Below, piece by piece: positions 1 to 7,070 of a DNA stretch of 19,287 nucleotides. The stretch's first letter is position 1; each line of letters opens with the position of its first letter. Origin of the DNA: an uncultured Clostridia bacterium (GTDB taxonomy: Bacteria; Bacillota; Clostridia; TANB77; CAG-508); NCBI GenBank assembly GCA_934155265.1, contig CAKPGU010000024.1, forward strand, positions 1 to 19,287, given 5' to 3'. The position numbers and the translations under genes were made by a program. The notes under the pieces are model-generated. The model saw nothing but the letters and a program-made list of their open reading frames with translations, had not been told where the DNA came from and did no database searches.

Positions 1-216
1 GAAAAAATAAATGAATTAATAGATATTAGCACAAAAACAATAAGAAATATAAAGCAAAATCTATTTTGGGCATTTTTTTATAATATTTGTATGATACCAA
101 TTGCTTGTGGAATACTAGAACCTATTGGAATTGAAATGAATCCAATGGTTGCTGCTTTTGCTATGACAATTAGTAGTTTAACTGTTGTTTTGAATGCTCT
201 AAGATTAAAGAAATAA
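1..216 (+). CDS. copA: Copper-type P1B ATPase, C-terminal fragment
   Basis: The frame is open from the first base and ends at TAA 214-216, giving the last 71 residues of a protein that begins outside the window. The residues IRNIKQNLFWAFFYN followed by IPIACGIL, NPMVAAFAM and VVLNALRLKK are the ending typical of heavy-metal (copper) transporting P-type ATPases of the CopA kind. They cover the last two membrane helices after the soluble ATP-binding domain. Known members pump monovalent copper out of the cytoplasm. The metal-binding CPC motif and the phosphorylation site are not in view, so metal specificity is inferred from the tail only. A hairpin follows 6 bases after the stop. Confidence 0.85.
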   Translation, partial: EKINELIDISTKTIRNIKQNLFWAFFYNICMIPIACGILEPIGIEMNPMVAAFAMTISSLTVVLNALRLKK

Positions 217-222
217 TAGGAG

Positions 223-247
223 AGTTGGAAATTTAATGTTTCCAACT
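223..247 (+). terminator. Hairpin after the P-type ATPase gene
   Basis: AGTTGGAAA (223-231) pairs perfectly with TTTCCAACT (239-247) around a 7-base loop. The T-tract after it is poor (TAATCTATG), so termination is likely but may be weak. The hairpin ends 6 bases before the next ATG at 254. Confidence 0.5.
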
Positions 248-253
248 TAATCT

Positions 254-505
254 ATGTTAATTAAAGGAATAAAATATGAGTCTAAAGATATAAGTTTGGG
301 CTCAAAGAAGTATCCGGAAAGACCTTTTAGGGATTTTAGACAAAAAGCTAAACAGGATGAGTTTTGTGATGCTGAAGAGTTTTATATTGAAGATTTATTT
401 GAAAAGGATGGACCAGAAGAAGTTAGTTTAGACTTTAGTATTAATCGAATTGAAACGATACCTGAAAAGTCAGAAACATCTGAATACCGAATTGTTTCGA
501 AATAA
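254..505 (+). CDS. Unrecognised 83-aa acidic protein
   Basis: An open frame of 83 codons starts at the first ATG after an in-frame stop (TAA 248-250). The protein is hydrophilic with no membrane segment: a basic first half (KKYPERPFRDFRQKAK) is followed by an acidic stretch (DAEEFYIEDLFEKDGPEE). No family is recognised. No Shine-Dalgarno sequence precedes the ATG, because the hairpin at 223-247 fills the position where one should be. The composition looks protein-like, but it may be an untranslated remnant, for example the 3' end of a longer gene. Existence as an expressed gene is uncertain. Confidence 0.4.
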   Translation: MLIKGIKYESKDISLGSKKYPERPFRDFRQKAKQDEFCDAEEFYIEDLFEKDGPEEVSLDFSINRIETIPEKSETSEYRIVSK

Positions 506-574
506 TGAAGAAAACATATTTCTTAAAATTGGTTTGCATATAAAAATTAATTGCAAAACCTGAGAAAATAAAAA

Positions 575-600
575 GAGAAGAGGTTAGCCAACCTCTTCTT
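575..600 (-). terminator. Intrinsic terminator of the 82-aa minus-strand gene
   Basis: AGAAGAGGTT (576-585) pairs with AACCTCTTCT (590-599) around a 4-base loop. Read on the minus strand, the stem runs straight into a T-rich tract (CTTTTTATTTT). The stem overlaps the stop codon of the 584-832 gene. Confidence 0.8.
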
Positions 601-832
601 TAATAGCCTTTTTTAATATACACCGGCGATGCTGAATAGCACTAACCGAATGCTTGATTATTGATGATAGTTCAGAGTCAGGAACAGTGTGATCCAAAAC
701 CATTGTATCCTGTTCACAAGTCCAGCGACTAGGTTTATATATTGCTGTTTGATTATAATATCGTTGTTTTTGGGCATTACGTGTTTTTTTGAATTTTTCC
801 ATGTCTCTGTAACTATTTTTTCTGTTTGGCAT
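584..832 (-). CDS. Small SANT/Myb-like helix-turn-helix protein
   Basis: This 82-aa protein starts at an ATG preceded on the minus strand by AGGAGG with a 6-base spacer. Its first half is basic (KKTRNAQKQRYYNQ). From about residue 37 it reads W-T-x-E-x-D-x-M-V-L, then PDSELSSIIKHSVSAIQHRR, which is the helix pattern of a SANT/Myb-like DNA-binding fold. Similar small proteins occur around mobile elements and phage regions of Clostridia, from memory. A good promoter (910-938) and a terminator make it a self-contained monocistronic gene. DNA binding is inferred; no target can be named. Confidence 0.6.
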   Translation of the reverse strand: MPNRKNSYRDMEKFKKTRNAQKQRYYNQTAIYKPSRWTCEQDTMVLDHTVPDSELSSIIKHSVSAIQHRRCILKKAIKEEVG

Positions 833-871
833 AAAATTCCTCCTGTAAATTAATTAATTGATATAGCGAGT

Positions 872-890
872 TAAATCTCAAGGAGATTTA
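872..890. repeat. Short inverted repeat in the leader of the 82-aa gene
   Basis: TAAATCTC (872-879) and GAGATTTA (883-890) form a perfect 8-bp inverted repeat with a 3-base centre. It lies between the minus-strand promoter and the ribosome-binding site, so it could be an RNA hairpin in the leader or an operator. Confidence 0.45.
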
Positions 891-909
891 TAAATGGTTT
901 ATATAATAT

Positions 910-938
910 ATTATACCAGATTTAAATTTTAAAGTCAA
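910..938 (-). promoter_or_regulatory. Sigma-A-type promoter of the 82-aa minus-strand gene
   Basis: On the minus strand TTGACT (933-938) and TATAAT (910-915) are separated by exactly 17 bases. A second TTGACTTT lies 14 bases further upstream (its TTGACT covers 947-952), giving a direct repeat over the -35 region that could bind a regulator. The rest of the 273-base gap 841-1113 shows no gene. Confidence 0.8.
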
Positions 939-1113
939 TTTTAAAAAGTCAACATAAAGAACAACTAAATAAAATCATTGAAAAGATAATAGAATTATGA
1001 TAATATAATAAGGATATTATTAGAAAAACCTTCTTTCTTAGCATCATCAAGAGAGAATTTTCATAGATGAAACCATTAATAAGTATGAGCTAAAAATAGC
1101 AGGAGGTAAAAAT

Positions 1114-1329
1114 ATGCAGAACAAATTATTAACTTTAATGATTGTATTTATTATTATATTGGGCTTTGGGGTAAGTTTTGCGGAATATGGAATGTTTTAT
1201 CCCAAGTTGAATCTTATTATGATAATAATAGGAATATTTGGAACATCAGTTACAGGAGTTAAAATCTGTAAAAAAGCCAAAAGTAGTAGAAAATATAATA
1301 TTGATAAAGAAGATATTAAAGGAAAATAA
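1114..1329 (+). CDS. Small two-helix membrane protein
   Basis: This 71-aa protein starts at an ATG with AGGAGG 6 bases upstream. Two hydrophobic stretches are visible, at about residues 4-23 (a leucine/isoleucine-rich run ending GFGVSF) and 31-49. A short charged loop separates them, and a lysine-rich tail (KKAKSSRKYNIDKEDIKGK) follows. It is probably an inner-membrane protein with both ends on the same side, the basic tail in the cytoplasm. No family is recognised. A hairpin follows 16 bases after the stop, so it is likely monocistronic. No convincing promoter was found upstream. Confidence 0.6.
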   Translation: MQNKLLTLMIVFIIILGFGVSFAEYGMFYPKLNLIMIIIGIFGTSVTGVKICKKAKSSRKYNIDKEDIKGK

Positions 1330-1345
1330 TATGTTAAATTAAGAT

Positions 1346-1370
1346 AAGAGGTCACTATTTGTGGCCTCTT
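1346..1370 (+). terminator. Hairpin after the 71-aa membrane protein gene
   Basis: AAGAGGTCAC (1346-1355) pairs with GTGGCCTCTT (1361-1370) with one G-T pair and a 5-base loop; AATCGTTTC follows. The hairpin is identical at 21 of 25 positions to the one at 4700-4724. Confidence 0.65.
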
Positions 1371-1450
1371 AATCGTTTCTTAAAACATTATGTGACCAAT
1401 ACTCTGTAATTAAAATTATTATTAATGTAAAATAAAAACGGGGAGAAAGT

Positions 1451-2101
1451 ATGGAAAAGAAAAATTTAAAAGAAGTAGGTATTGAAGAATTAATCTCTTA
1501 TTCAAAACAAAAAGATACACCAGCAGTAACAATAATAGATAATGTGACAGGAGAGTTTAAATACATAAATTTGTTATCTGATAGATTATTCATAGAACCA
1601 ATTATTGTAAAAGAAACAAAAATGATTGCGTTTATTGGAAATCCTTGTGTAGTGCAAAAAATTGCAAGAGATTTAAAAAGAAGGAGCCAAACAATGTATT
1701 ATGATTTTATACAAAGGCCAAGTGGAAGTATAACAATATATGCATTAACAGGATATACAGATCATTGGAAAATAATAAGAAATAATGGATATAAAATAAT
1801 TGCTTATGATGAAAATGGTTTGAAAATTGAGCCATGGATAAACACAGATATTAAAGTAATTGAACCTGAATTTTTAAATAGTTTATGTATTAGCAAATAT
1901 AAAGTTTCAGTATATCTAAATGGCATAAAAAAGAATATTAATGTTGAAATATTAGAACATTCTATACAAAATTTTTTAAATGACGGAATTTATAATGAGG
2001 AAAGAAACTGCTATTATCCATCAGAAAATAGTAATAAAGATATTGCAGAAAAAAATAAGATAGATAAATTATTTAAAAAGTGGGGATTAAGAAAATTATA
2101 G
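1451..2101 (+). CDS. Unrecognised 216-aa protein, first gene of the DnaB-like unit
   Basis: The ATG is preceded by GGGGAG at 7 bases. No family is recognised. The protein is soluble and mixed in charge, without signal peptide or membrane segment. The first third looks like an alpha/beta region (PAVTIIDNVTGEFKYINL, then MIAFIGNPCVVQKIARDLKRR). The middle contains GSITIYALTGYTDHWKI, which suggests beta strands. The tail is basic (KLFKKWGLRKL). Only 33 bases separate it from the next gene, which in turn overlaps the DnaB-like gene, so the three are probably co-transcribed. Codon use is AT-rich like its neighbours. Confidence 0.65.
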   Translation: MEKKNLKEVGIEELISYSKQKDTPAVTIIDNVTGEFKYINLLSDRLFIEPIIVKETKMIAFIGNPCVVQKIARDLKRRSQTMYYDFIQRPSGSITIYALTGYTDHWKIIRNNGYKIIAYDENGLKIEPWINTDIKVIEPEFLNSLCISKYKVSVYLNGIKKNINVEILEHSIQNFLNDGIYNEERNCYYPSENSNKDIAEKNKIDKLFKKWGLRKL

Positions 2102-2134
2102 AAATAGTATATAAAAATAAGAAAGGTTATTGTT

Positions 2135-2998
2135 ATGAAAATTTATTTATTACAAGTTGAATGTTACTTTGATAAAGAAGAACATTACGAAAATGTATAT
2201 TCTACAAAAGAAAAAGCAATAAAAGAAGGAAAAAAATGGTTAGATAAAATTTTTAGAAGACAATATAAAAGTCTTTTTGAGAATGACGAAAAAATTAATC
2301 TACCAGAATTAACACATGAACAATTATTTAAATTAGAAGCTATTTATGATTTTTCTATAACTGAATACGACCCTGAAATATTAGATGAATTTGACGTATT
2401 AGAAAAATTACCTATTATTGAAAACTATGATCTTTATGATTTATATTCTGTAGAAATAGAACCATTAAAAATTATACATAGTTATGATTTTAATGGAAAT
2501 GAAATATATATTTCTGGACATTATATTTTTAATTATAATGGGAAAAGAATTGAAAAAAATATAATGATGGATTATGAAGATTATAATAACCCATTAGCAG
2601 GGACTAAATTTAAAATAGGTGATATTGTAAGAATAAAAAATTGTGATAATAATTATAATTTTAAAGATAAATTACATGTAATAACAGATGTACCATATAG
2701 AAGAGAAAATCAAAAATTTTTTAGAAATACTTATAAGGTAATTGTTAATCATAACATTTATGATGAAGGATGCCATGTAGATGTTTTTAGCGAAAATGAG
2801 TTGGAACTTTATGAAGAAGAATTACCCGAAGATTCTCCGTTAATATTTTTGAGCAAATGTTTTAAGGGAGAAATCAAACTTAAAAATATAAAATGGAGTG
2901 ATATTGAATGTGGAAAAATAACTCTAAATGAAAATAAAAGTTTTAGAGATATTGATGAAATAATGAAACAAATGAATATAGGAGGGAATAAAAAATGA
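2135..2998 (+). CDS. Unrecognised 287-aa acidic protein with a GDIVRIK segment
   Basis: AAAGG lies 9 bases before the ATG. The protein is strongly acidic. The N-terminal part (about 1-60) has the pattern MKIYLLQVECYFDKEEHYENVYSTKEKAIKEG in overlapping pieces: a beta strand, an acidic loop and an amphipathic helix, as seen in small proteins of mobile elements. Residues from about 155 begin FKIGDIVRIKN and continue HVITDVPY and YKVIVNH, which suggests a small SH3-like beta barrel. The C-terminal 60 residues are helical. No function can be assigned. Its TGA overlaps the ATG of the DnaB-like gene (ATGA at 2995-2998), a strong sign of translational coupling. Confidence 0.65.
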   Translation: MKIYLLQVECYFDKEEHYENVYSTKEKAIKEGKKWLDKIFRRQYKSLFENDEKINLPELTHEQLFKLEAIYDFSITEYDPEILDEFDVLEKLPIIENYDLYDLYSVEIEPLKIIHSYDFNGNEIYISGHYIFNYNGKRIEKNIMMDYEDYNNPLAGTKFKIGDIVRIKNCDNNYNFKDKLHVITDVPYRRENQKFFRNTYKVIVNHNIYDEGCHVDVFSENELELYEEELPEDSPLIFLSKCFKGEIKLKNIKWSDIECGKITLNENKSFRDIDEIMKQMNIGGNKK

Positions 2999-3840
2999 AA
3001 ACAGGATTTGATGATTTAGATAGTATTATGCAAATAAATAAAGGAGAATTGATTGTAGTTGCATCAAGACCTGCAATGGGAAAATCAACTTTAGCACTTA
3101 ATATATTAAGTAATGTAGCAATTAAAGAAAAAAAGACTGTATTAATGTTTAATCTTGAAAGTAGTAAAGAAAATATAATTAATAAATTAATTATAAGTAA
3201 TTCGATGGTTGAAGCTGATAAATTTGAGATATATGATAAATATCAAAAAGGAAAAATAATCAAACCTGAATTAACAGATGATGACTGGGACAGAATTTTT
3301 TATGGGTTAAATATATTAAAAGATGCGCCAATTTTTATAGATACTACTGCACCATACACAATAGATGATATTTGTAAAAAATCACGTGAACTAAAGCAGA
3401 AAGAAAATATTGAACTTATTATAATTGATTATCTTCAACTTATACAATTTGATAAAAGTGAAGCACTAAGCAGAGATAATGAGACTAGAGAGATATTAAA
3501 AGAGTTAAACATACTAGCTAAAGAATTAAATATTCCAGTAATTGTTACATCACAATTATCCAGAAAAGTAGAAGAAAGAAGTGACAAAAGACCAATTATA
3601 GCCGATTTCTCTAATACTTCATCTAGCATTTTAACATATTCTAATAAAATTTTATTTTTATATAGAGATTCATACTATAATAAATCCAAAAAAAGCAATA
3701 TAACTGATATTATAATCGCCAAAAATGAAAATGGCAAAATACGGTACAATAAAATTAGGTTGGATGCCAGAATATTGTATGTTTGGAAATACTATTGTTT
3801 TGGAGTAAGAATAGAGATATTGAAAAAATATATTGTTTAG
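2995..3840 (+). pseudogene. Lone DnaB-type helicase domain with a 3' frameshift
   Basis: GGAGGG precedes the ATG. The frame encodes the RecA-like ATPase domain of DnaB replicative helicases without the N-terminal DnaB domain: TGFDDLD at the start, Walker A SRPAMGKS (24-31), Walker B LIIIDYLQL (141-149, Asp145), SQLSR (186-190) and FLYRD (221-225). The usual SGxIEQDAD segment is replaced by SNTSSSILTYSN. After IIAKNENGK (about 248) the frame leaves the family pattern and ends in an unrelated 33-residue tail. Reading with one A fewer in the AAAA at about 3736-3739 restores YGTIKLGWMPEYCMFGN, the normal DnaB ending, and stops at TAA 3806-3808 (about 270 aa). Either the gene is damaged at its 3' end or one base is wrong. 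The ATPase core remains intact. Confidence 0.7.
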
Positions 3841-3869
3841 CAAATTGGATTTTGAAACAACAAATTATG

Positions 3870-3898
3870 TTGATATCTCTGCGATGCGATGGTATAAT
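3870..3898 (+). promoter_or_regulatory. Sigma-A-type promoter of the coiled-coil protein gene
   Basis: TTGATA (3870-3875) and TATAAT (3893-3898) are separated by 17 bases, and the start codon follows 43 bases after the -10 box. The gene at 3942 is therefore probably transcribed separately from the DnaB-like unit. Confidence 0.8.
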
Positions 3899-3941
3899 AC
3901 TACTGTAACTTTAAAGTATGTAAATAAACAGGAGGTCTATT

Positions 3942-4643
3942 ATGGTAATTAAAGAAGAACTAGAAAAATTACGGAAGGAACAAGAGCAACTAGAAAGAAA
4001 AATAGAAATGAAAAATGATAAAAAAGAAAATGAAATGAGGAGTTTGCAGAAAACAGAGCAGAGATTAATTCAATTCGAAGGTAAAAATTCAAAGATTGCA
4101 AAGAAAATTTATGAAGAATTATACCAAGAAACTATGAAATCTAAAGAAAACATTAAAAGAATTGAGGAGTATATAAAAAAATGCCAAAATAAACATTTAA
4201 CAATCAAAAGTAGAATTGATGAACTTTGTTATGATACCTCATTATATATCAATGAACAGGTTAATTATTTGATTTTGGAATTCATGAATTATGTTAAAAA
4301 AAATGAAATGAGACTAGGAAAAAATATAATAAGTGAATTTAGAATAGGAGCTTGTAAGTATTGTGTAGGTAAAGTACCTTATCATTATATGGAACCTGAT
4401 GGATATTTTGAAATAGAACAAGGAGCTGAAAGAGTTGCTGTAACAAAGGATTATTATTTTAATAATGAGATTATTGTAGGACATACTGATTGGGACTGTG
4501 TATTATCTGATTGGTATAAAAAGTACGAAAATGATTTCATAAAATCCTTTTTGAAAAGTTTAAAAAAGGACTTTTATTCTGAGAATTTTAAAGTAGTTGA
4601 TGTGAATGATAGACTTGGAAAATTTACAATTGAATTAATTTAA
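3942..4643 (+). CDS. Unrecognised coiled-coil protein with a CxxC pair (233 aa)
   Basis: AGGAGG lies 8 bases before the ATG. The first 95 residues are almost pure charged coiled coil (EELEKLRKEQEQLERKIE, then KENIKRIEEYIKKCQNK). A C-terminal globular part starts at about 100 and contains GACKYCVG (Cys138, Cys141) and HTDWDCVLSDW. The two cysteines could bind a metal together with nearby His or Cys residues, but a full zinc site is not evident. No family is recognised. It has its own promoter and is followed by a hairpin terminator, so it is a single-gene unit. Confidence 0.65.
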   Translation: MVIKEELEKLRKEQEQLERKIEMKNDKKENEMRSLQKTEQRLIQFEGKNSKIAKKIYEELYQETMKSKENIKRIEEYIKKCQNKHLTIKSRIDELCYDTSLYINEQVNYLILEFMNYVKKNEMRLGKNIISEFRIGACKYCVGKVPYHYMEPDGYFEIEQGAERVAVTKDYYFNNEIIVGHTDWDCVLSDWYKKYENDFIKSFLKSLKKDFYSENFKVVDVNDRLGKFTIELI

Positions 4644-4699
4644 ATAAGTTAGTTTATCGAGGATAACAAACTGATGGTCTTATAATAAGAATCAATATA

Positions 4700-4724
4700 A
4701 AGAGGTCGCAAATTGTGACCTCTT
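4700..4724. terminator. Shared hairpin between the coiled-coil gene and asnB
   Basis: AAGAGGTCGCA (4700-4710) pairs with TGTGACCTCTT (4714-4724), including one G-T pair, around a 3-base loop. It lies between two converging genes. T-tracts are short on both sides, so it is probably a weak bidirectional terminator. Confidence 0.65.
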
Positions 4725-4730
4725 CATCAT

Positions 4731-6584
4731 TTACAGTATAATTTTAGGTTGATATTTTTCAAGCCACATATTAACTTGGCAAAGATAAGCCATAAGTTGA
4801 GGACCAGTCATTAATTGACCAAACCAAGGGCGAGAAAAAGCCTTACCATCAGTCTCTAAAATATTTAAAATATATTCTCTATTCAAAAGATAATTAATAG
4901 GTGAATGAGGATTAGACATAATCTCTGTAAGCATTGACTTGACTTTAGCAAGGTAAGTGGGATTATGAGTTTTAGGATAAGGACTCTTTTTTCTATCTAC
5001 AATTTCAGGTGGTAAGAATTTACGAGAGACATAACGAAGTAGTCCTTTTTCACGACCATTAAGAGCCTTAATTTCCCAAGGAATATTCCATACATATTGA
5101 GCTAATCGATAATCGCAAAATGGAACACGAAGCTCAAAACCATTGTTCATAGCCATTCTATCAGATCTATCAAGAAGAGTTTGCATAAACCAATTTAAAG
5201 TAAGATGTGAGATTTTTCTTTTTTCAGCAGTTTCTAATGAATCAGAATCTAATATATCTACTTCAGATAAACTTTCTTGATATCTATAATTAATATAATC
5301 TTTTAAATCAACTTTTTTAGCAATACTAGGATTTAGCAAAGTTTGACGTTCATCAATTGCAATTGACCAAGGGAAAGTACCACTATTAAGTGCATCATCT
5401 CTGAAGAACCAAGGATATCCACCAAATATTTCATCAGCACATTCACCTGTGAGAGAAACTGTCGCAGTAGGCTTAACATATTTGCAAAATAGTAAAAGAG
5501 AAGAATCAATATCAGCCATGCCAGGCATATCACGAGCAATCATTGCATCTTCAAGATATTCAGCAAGTTCAGGTGTATCAATAACAATAGAGTGGTGGTT
5601 AGTATGCAATTTATTAACCATCAAATCAATGTAATAACTATCAGAGTTAGGTTGGAAGTCACTTTTTACAAAATTCTTATCATTATCAACATAATCAATA
5701 GAATAAGTATCAAGAGGAGGTAAACCATTTTCATGACAATAGTCAGAAGCATATCTAGTAATAATACTTGAATCTAAGCCACCTGATAAAAATGTACATA
5801 ATGGAACATCAGAAACAAGTTGTCTTGTAATTGCATCTTTTAAAAGAAAATCTAAATGTTCACAAGTTTGTGCAAAATTTTCTGTATGTGGTTCACTTTT
5901 TAATTTCCAATATCTTTCTATATGTAATCCTGAACGATTGAAAATAGCAAAGTGAGCAGGTTTTAATTCAAAAATATTATCAAAAATAGTAGTTCCTGGT
6001 GTATGAGCAGGACCAATTCCAAATAATTCAGAGATTCCTTGAGAATTAAGTATTCTTTGTACACCTGGATATTGAAAAATTGCTTTAATTTCAGATGCAA
6101 ATATAAATGAATTATTTTGCATTGTGTAAAATAAAGGCTTCACACCAAAATGATCTCTTGCCATAAATAACTCTTTATTTTTTGAATCCCAAATTGCAAA
6201 TGAAAAAATACCATTTAAATGATGAACGACATCTTTTCCATAATGGATATAGCTTTTTAATAACACTTCTGTATCACTATAACTATCAAATGTAAAACCA
6301 TTTTCTTCTAAAGTTTGTCTTAATTCTTTTGTATTGTAAATTTGACCATTATATACAATTGAAAAAGTTGAATTGCTATTTGTGTCAATAGCTTGCATAG
6401 GCTGTTTTCCACCATCAGGATCTATAACAATCAATCTTTTGTGTCCAAGAGCTACATGAGTTCTAAGATAATATCCTTCTTCATCAGGTCCTCTTCTTGA
6501 AATTGAATTATTCATATTAATTAAAATGTTTCTATATCTTAAAATATCTTGTTTAAAATTTACAAAACCAACAATTCCACACAT
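4731..6584 (-). CDS. asnB: Asparagine synthase (glutamine-hydrolysing)
   Basis: This 617-aa cytoplasmic enzyme makes asparagine from aspartate, ATP and glutamine. The N-terminal glutaminase domain starts MCGIVGF, with Cys2 the nucleophile freed by Met removal. RRGPDEEG (30-37), NGQIYN (79-84) and SDTEV (103-107) complete the glutamine site. The synthetase domain has the ATP pyrophosphatase loop LSGGLDSS (266-273) and later SLTGECADEIFGGY. Length fits the long AsnB subtype of Bacillus (roughly 610-630 aa) better than E. coli AsnB (about 554 aa). AGGAGG-like CGGAGG precedes the ATG on the minus strand. The leader before the divergent rpmF promoter is under about 100 bases, too short for a T-box. 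A weak TTGATA/TTTATT pair is the only promoter candidate seen. Confidence 0.97.
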   Translation of the reverse strand: MCGIVGFVNFKQDILRYRNILINMNNSISRRGPDEEGYYLRTHVALGHKRLIVIDPDGGKQPMQAIDTNSNSTFSIVYNGQIYNTKELRQTLEENGFTFDSYSDTEVLLKSYIHYGKDVVHHLNGIFSFAIWDSKNKELFMARDHFGVKPLFYTMQNNSFIFASEIKAIFQYPGVQRILNSQGISELFGIGPAHTPGTTIFDNIFELKPAHFAIFNRSGLHIERYWKLKSEPHTENFAQTCEHLDFLLKDAITRQLVSDVPLCTFLSGGLDSSIITRYASDYCHENGLPPLDTYSIDYVDNDKNFVKSDFQPNSDSYYIDLMVNKLHTNHHSIVIDTPELAEYLEDAMIARDMPGMADIDSSLLLFCKYVKPTATVSLTGECADEIFGGYPWFFRDDALNSGTFPWSIAIDERQTLLNPSIAKKVDLKDYINYRYQESLSEVDILDSDSLETAEKRKISHLTLNWFMQTLLDRSDRMAMNNGFELRVPFCDYRLAQYVWNIPWEIKALNGREKGLLRYVSRKFLPPEIVDRKKSPYPKTHNPTYLAKVKSMLTEIMSNPHSPINYLLNREYILNILETDGKAFSRPWFGQLMTGPQLMAYLCQVNMWLEKYQPKIIL

Positions 6585-6664
6585 AAAATTCCTCCGTTCT
6601 TATTTATTGCCTTTTAAAATATATTCCCAATAAATGAAAAGTTGCATAAATTATCAAAAAAATG

Positions 6665-6693
6665 TTGACAAAATTCGAAAATGCTTGTATAAT
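6665..6693 (+). promoter_or_regulatory. Sigma-A-type promoter of rpmF
   Basis: Consensus TTGACA (6665-6670) and TATAAT (6688-6693) with a 17-base spacer. It is one of the best promoter matches in the window and suits a strongly expressed ribosomal protein. Confidence 0.9.
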
Positions 6694-6764
6694 TTTATAG
6701 TGACAAAAATTAGGTAAAAAATGATGGATATATACATATATCTTATATGCGAGGAGGGATTAAG

Positions 6765-6950
6765 ATGGCACAACCAAAAAGAAGATGGTCAAAAGCTAGA
6801 ACACATTCTAAAAGATCAACATGGAAAGTAGAACAACCTAAATATGCTACTTGCCCACATTGTCATGAACCAGTAATGCCACACAGAGTTTGTTCAAACT
6901 GTGGATATTATGATGGAAAAGAAGTAGTTGCAAAAAAAGTAGAAGAATAG
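6765..6950 (+). CDS. rpmF: Ribosomal protein bL32
   Basis: This 61-aa basic protein of the large ribosomal subunit reads MAQPKRRWSKARTHSKRSTWK, the standard bL32 start. CPHC (30-33) and CSNC (43-46) give the four-cysteine zinc ribbon, so this is the zinc-containing form. The start is the ATG at 6765, which has GAGGAGGG 5 bases upstream; an in-frame ATG at 6747 precedes that Shine-Dalgarno and is not used. In many bacteria rpmF is linked to fatty-acid genes; here it lies about 2 kb from accD with pyk in between. The common upstream partner yceD (DUF177) is absent. It has its own promoter and terminator. Confidence 0.97.
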   Translation: MAQPKRRWSKARTHSKRSTWKVEQPKYATCPHCHEPVMPHRVCSNCGYYDGKEVVAKKVEE

Positions 6951-6959
6951 TAAGACAGC

Positions 6960-6984
6960 AAACGCCGACTTAGTGGGCGTTTTT
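6960..6984 (+). terminator. Intrinsic terminator of rpmF
   Basis: AAACGCC (6960-6966) pairs with GGCGTTT (6976-6982) around a 9-base loop, followed by a T-run. It begins 10 bases after the rpmF stop. Confidence 0.85.
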
Positions 6985-7027
6985 GTGGTGGAAAAATTAT
7001 ATTATAATGTATAAGCTTTTTACAAAA

Positions 7028-7036
7028 TGGTATAAT
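7028..7036 (+). promoter_or_regulatory. Extended -10 promoter candidate of pyk
   Basis: TGGTATAAT is an extended -10 box (TG, one base, TATAAT at 7031-7036). The sequence 17 bases upstream (TGTATA) matches the -35 consensus at only three positions, which is acceptable for an extended -10 promoter. Confidence 0.6.
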
Positions 7037-7070
7037 AACAATAATTGTAAAAATTAGGGAGGAATTTAAA

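Noticed and set aside
6585..6664. T-box leader of asnB
   Set aside because: The leader is under about 100 bases and shows no specifier-loop or antiterminator layout.
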